A stretch of DNA of 64,000 nucleotides from NCBI GenBank assembly GCA_016722705.1, contig JADKGN010000004.1:2294001-2358000 (forward strand), given 5' to 3'. This document shows, piece by piece, positions 61,447 through 64,000 of this stretch. A program made the position numbers and the translations under genes. This stretch comes from Candidatus Dechloromonas phosphoritropha (GTDB lineage Bacteria > Pseudomonadota > Gammaproteobacteria > Burkholderiales > Rhodocyclaceae). Under the pieces are notes generated by a model, which was not told the DNA's origin, ran no database searches, and was given only the letters and a program-made list of their open reading frames with translations. Each line of letters begins with the position of its first letter. Position 1 is the first letter of the stretch.

Positions 61447-61638
61447 GGCCCCCGCGCGCGTCTTTCATCAGGGTCCGGGCAAGAAGCCCAACATGACCGG
61501 TTGTAGTACCGCAGTCCTTCACCTTCTTTGCTTCGACATGGCAGACCAGATGGGCAGACAAATCATTGAGGCAGAACAACGATGAGACAGTAAAAATCAG
61601 AAATCCGCTTGCTGAATATGAGGAAGCCCTTGTAGTAG
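61447..61638. other. Gene-poor cassette-like stretch
   Basis: About 190 bp between the IS110 remnant and the attC-like site at 61639. No open frame with a ribosome site is convincing on either strand. It may be a cassette that lost its gene or one without a coding region. Confidence 0.3.
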
Positions 61639-61714
61639 AGCTAACCGGCGCTGCGCGGCTTTATCGCGCAGCGTCCAGCGACCGAAGGGAGTGGGGCTGG
61701 GCGCAGGGTTAGGC
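61639..61714 (-). other. attC-like recombination site 1
   Basis: 76 bp ending in GTTAGGC (61708-61714) with AGCTAAC at the other end; CTAACC and GGTTAG pair, and an inner hairpin GCTGCGCG/CGCGCAGC lies beside one end. It begins 7 nt after the stop of the reverse-strand gene at 61722, where a cassette attC is expected. Confidence 0.6.
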
Positions 61715-61721
61715 GTCGCCT

Positions 61722-62306
61722 TCATTGGGGCGGAGTGGCCTTCAGCCACCATTGCAAGGCTTTCCATGCCGCCGCAGTGATAGCGGCGACGCCTCCGCCG
61801 AGGATAACTAGTGGTTTCTGGTTCTCAGCGTCCTGTAACCAGTTCCATCTGCGCGCCAGCCATCCGGGATTGCTGATGACTTCGTGCGCTTGTTCAAAGC
61901 GATCTCGCTCCTCTCTTGAGATGAGGAGATCAGCCCGAGTGAAGTAGTGCGCTTGCACGTGCCCGGTTCCGTGCTCCTTGGTGCGCTGTGTGGACTTGTA
62001 GAGAACTGACACGCCAATCTCCTCAGGTGGGCGGCTCTCTAAGATTCGCCGTGCGTCGTCCGCACGCAAATATCGAATGGATTGCCGCTTGTAGTCTGGG
62101 CTGACCATCGAGAAGGCCACGGTGTGCGTTCTCGTAATTCCCTCGCTCTCAGTCTCTTCCACTGTCCTGTGGCTGCCCAGATCGCGAAGATAGACGGAGT
62201 ACGTGAGGAAGTCTTTGCTGGCATAGGTTAAGAACGCCGCGTCGTCGCACTTCCAGCGTGCCGCAATCTCTGCCAGCGTGAAGAGGTCTTTTTCGGGAAG
62301 TGCCAT
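61722..62306 (-). CDS. Integron-cassette-type gene: unknown protein with C-terminal membrane helix
   Basis: 194 aa from ATG 62306. The N-terminus LPEKDLFTLAEIAARWKCDD looks like a helix-turn-helix-type region of the excisionase kind; the middle is polar; the C-terminus (PLVILGGGVAAITAAAWKAL) is one membrane helix followed by a short tail. No known family recognised. It is enclosed by two attC-like sites, so it is a single-gene cassette. Confidence 0.75.
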   Translation of the reverse strand: MALPEKDLFTLAEIAARWKCDDAAFLTYASKDFLTYSVYLRDLGSHRTVEETESEGITRTHTVAFSMVSPDYKRQSIRYLRADDARRILESRPPEEIGVSVLYKSTQRTKEHGTGHVQAHYFTRADLLISREERDRFEQAHEVISNPGWLARRWNWLQDAENQKPLVILGGGVAAITAAAWKALQWWLKATPPQ

Positions 62307-62321
62307 GTCGGTTGCTGCGAT

Positions 62322-62399
62322 GCCTAACGTTGGAAATGAGCGGCGGTTGGAGGCATGCTAAGCATCTCGGAAACTGTCTGCTCCATTGACCGGTTAGAC
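62322..62399 (-). other. attC-like recombination site 2
   Basis: 78 bp: reading on the reverse strand it starts GTCTAAC (62393-62399) and ends GTTAGGC (62322-62328), fitting RYYYAAC and GTTRRRY. The inner arms GGAGC and GCTC pair, and a central ATGCTTAGCAT hairpin closes the fold. It lies between the two reverse-strand genes, 6 nt after the stop of the upstream one. Confidence 0.75.
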
Positions 62400-62405
62400 C
62401 GCACG

Positions 62406-62762
62406 TCAAGATCCGCTATGTTCTGGGCCCGGGGTCAGCAGGCCTGCCAGTCCACCCACTGCGCTCGATCCGATGGCTACGAGGCCTTGGGGTATCTGTT
62501 CAGGGGGCACTCCGCCGACAGTAGTCATAAGCGAGATCGCCACAATGGTGAGCAAAATTACGCCGCCGAGAATCCATATCGCAGATCGGTAGGTCCAACG
62601 ATCGACACCGCCGCTCTTTCGTAACTCATCAAGAAGTGTCTTCTTTTGCTCCGAATCGAGCCTTGGGTCGGTGATTACAATTCTCAGCAGTTCAAGAAAT
62701 GTCAGTTGCGCTGCGGGCACTTGCGGTTGCGGAACTTGATTCGTTTGTTGATCTTCAGACAC
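62406..62762 (-). CDS. Integron-cassette-type gene: small two-helix membrane protein
   Basis: 118 aa from GTG 62762 with AAGGAG 7 nt upstream. A polar N-terminus (SEDQQTNQVPQPQVPAAQLT), a helical middle (FLELLRIVITDPRLDSEQKK) and two hydrophobic stretches (SAIWILGGVILLTIVAISLM; GLVAIGSSAVGGLAGLL). The layout is reminiscent of small holin- or phage-like membrane proteins; function unknown. It ends next to attC-like site 2. Confidence 0.75.
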   Translation of the reverse strand: MSEDQQTNQVPQPQVPAAQLTFLELLRIVITDPRLDSEQKKTLLDELRKSGGVDRWTYRSAIWILGGVILLTIVAISLMTTVGGVPPEQIPQGLVAIGSSAVGGLAGLLTPGPEHSGS

Positions 62763-62803
62763 GGTCTTCTCCTTGGTAAAGAATGAGCGATGGACAGAAA
62801 AGG

Positions 62804-62810
62804 GCCTAAC
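62804..62810 (-). other. attC-like core site (GTTAGGC) at IS110 copy 2 left end
   Basis: On the reverse strand GTTAGGC lies just upstream of the cassette gene at 62762, as expected for the 3' end of a preceding attC. The rest of that attC is replaced by IS110 copy 2, whose first bases (CTAACGAATGA) overlap it. Confidence 0.55.
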
Positions 62811-63435
62811 GAATGAAAGGGACTTCCAGGTCTCGAAGTAGCGGCGGAAGCCGCCGGCAGCAGTAGCTGCCATGATTGAGTTTCCGCGCTGAATCATTTA
62901 TTCGAAAGGGGAAGTCCATGAGCATTGTTACGGTCGGCATCGATCTCGCCAAGAATGTATTCGCTTTACATGGCATTGACCAGAGTGGCCAGGCAGCTTT
63001 CGTCAAACCGAAAGTGGCGCGCAGCCAATTGCTGGAGATGGTTGCCAATCTGCCGCCTTGTCTGATCGGTATGGAGGCCTGCTCGGGTGCGCATCACTGG
63101 GCAAGACTGTTCCGGCAGTTCGGGCACACCGTCAAACTGATGGCGCCCAAGTTCGTGGCGCCGTACCGGATGAGCGGCAAGCGCGGCAAGAATGATGCGG
63201 CGGATGCCGCCGCGATCTGCGAAGCCGTCACCCGGCCCAATATGCGCTTCGTGCCAATCAAGGACATCGACCAGCAAGCCATCCTCTGTCTGCACCGCAC
63301 CCGGCAAGGCTTTATCGAAGAGCGCACCGCCCTCTACAACCGCCTGCGCGGGTTGATCAGCGAATTCGGCATCGTCCTGCCGCAGAAAGTCGAACGCCTG
63401 CGCCGGGAAATCGGCGCCCACCTCGAACACCCAAG
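62806..63435 (+). mobile_element. IS110/IS1111-type element remnant, copy 2 (right side lost)
   Basis: The left end and leader match copy 1 closely. The element stops abruptly after the codons for EHP near 63433; from there to 63577 the sequence has no IS110 similarity and holds no gene I recognise. The right end is missing. Confidence 0.7.
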
Positions 63436-63529
63436 AAAAATGGGATTCATCATCTCCATCATTCGTAAGGGCACAATCCTCGCACAGTGCGCGTTTTCCC
63501 TGTATTGCCTGGCCAGAAAGGTGAACTGA
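62918..63529 (+). pseudogene. Truncated IS110-family transposase, copy 2
   Basis: From ATG 62918 with AAAGGGGAAG upstream the product matches IS110 N-terminal DEDD-type transposases: VTVGIDLAKNVFALHGIDQS, LIGMEACSGAHHWARLFR, and KNDAADAAAICEAVTRPNM. After about residue 172 (LEHP) it leaves the family and ends 32 residues later at 63529; full proteins are about 340 aa and include a C-terminal serine-containing domain missing here. Inactive. Confidence 0.88.
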
Positions 63530-63577
63530 TGGCCGCCGCTCATGGATAATCACCTTGTTAGCAATCCATCCATCGCC

Positions 63578-64000
63578 ATGAGCAAGACCGACCACGCTCC
63601 CGAAACCCCGGCCATCAAATTCCTGAAGACCCACAGCGTTCCGTTTTCGAGCCACCTCTACACCTACGAGGAGCACGGCGGGACCAAGGTTTCCGCGCGC
63701 GAGCTGAATGTGGATGAGCACGAGGTGGTCAAGACGCTCGTGTTCGAGGACGAAAACGCGACGCCGCTGATCGTGCTGATGCATGGCGACTGCAAGGTGT
63801 CGGCCAAGGAACTGGCGCGCCAGATCGGCTGCAAGAAGGTCGAGCCGTGCAAGCCGGAGGTCGCCAACCGCCACACCGGTTATCTGGTCGGCGGCACCAG
63901 CCCGTTCGGCACCAGGAAGGCGCTGCCGATTTATCTGGAAAAGACTATCCTTGACCTGCCGCTGGTCTACATCAACGGCGGCCGGCGTGGTTTCCTGGTC
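63578..64000 (+). CDS. ybaK: Cys-tRNA(Pro)/Cys-tRNA(Cys) deacylase YbaK, 3'-truncated by the window
   Basis: 141 codons from ATG 63578 (MSKTDHAPETPAIKFLKTHS) to the window edge. The YbaK/ProX editing fold is clear: EHGGTKVSARELNVDEHEVV, the catalytic-lysine region VLMHGDCKVSAKELAR, and TGYLVGGTSPFGTR. It hydrolyses Cys misattached to tRNA-Pro. An ATG at 63542 upstream is possible but lacks family similarity. First normal gene after the cassette/IS region. Confidence 0.93.
   Translation, partial: MSKTDHAPETPAIKFLKTHSVPFSSHLYTYEEHGGTKVSARELNVDEHEVVKTLVFEDENATPLIVLMHGDCKVSAKELARQIGCKKVEPCKPEVANRHTGYLVGGTSPFGTRKALPIYLEKTILDLPLVYINGGRRGFLV

Overview
The window is a GC-rich, tightly packed chromosomal segment from a betaproteobacterium, most likely of the Rhodocyclales (Dechloromonas/Azonexus/Accumulibacter-like). 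This rests on gene content and order: mlaFEDACB followed by an ABC exporter pair, ibaG and murA; rhodanese-grxC-secB-SH3-gpsA; glyA-nrdR-ribD; an MSHA-type pilus operon; and a two-domain polyphosphate:AMP phosphotransferase beside argA. The genus is inferred, not proven. No rRNA, tRNA or CRISPR array was seen.

Layout. 1-5.9 kb: glycogen metabolism (GH57 amylase, glgC, glgB, glk) plus thyA. 6-9 kb: a DUF4239 remnant, a 533-aa protein with PilZ-like motifs, mogA and darP. 9-14.4 kb: pmbA and a TRAP transporter split over two strands (dctP forward, dctQM reverse) with dps between. 14.4-18 kb: histidine phosphatase, glyA, nrdR, ribD.

18-27.7 kb is an accessory island between ribD and moeB. It holds palindromic and direct repeats, a small secreted protein, a group II intron that lost most of its maturase gene, three MITE-like elements, a beta-propeller/MoaD-like gene pair, three nearly identical 1510-bp IS4-family elements (two in tandem) around a diheme cytochrome c, and an antitoxin gene split by a MITE.

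27.7-34.8 kb: moeB, ctpA and envC (reverse) diverge from the arsR-rhodanese-grxC-secB-SH3-gpsA run. 34.8-49.6 kb is one reverse-strand operon of 11 genes: an NtrC-type regulator, MSHA-like MshM, L, N, E, G, I, J and K, and two pilin-like proteins, one of which is an 863-aa giant. 49.7-56.4 kb is the Mla lipid-transport operon ending in murA. 56.4-60.7 kb carries a small unknown gene, a frameshifted thioredoxin-fold pseudogene, rsmE, the PPK2-type kinase and argA.

60.8-63.5 kb looks like an integron cassette remnant without a visible integrase: two reverse-strand small genes, each followed by an attC-like site, bracketed by two broken IS110/IS1111-type transposases whose ends overlap attC-like core sites. 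The window ends inside ybaK.

The most unusual items are the attC cassette cluster with its attC-associated IS remnants, the giant pilin-like protein in the MSHA operon, the propeller/MoaD-like pair, and the layered repeats of the 18-27.7 kb island.
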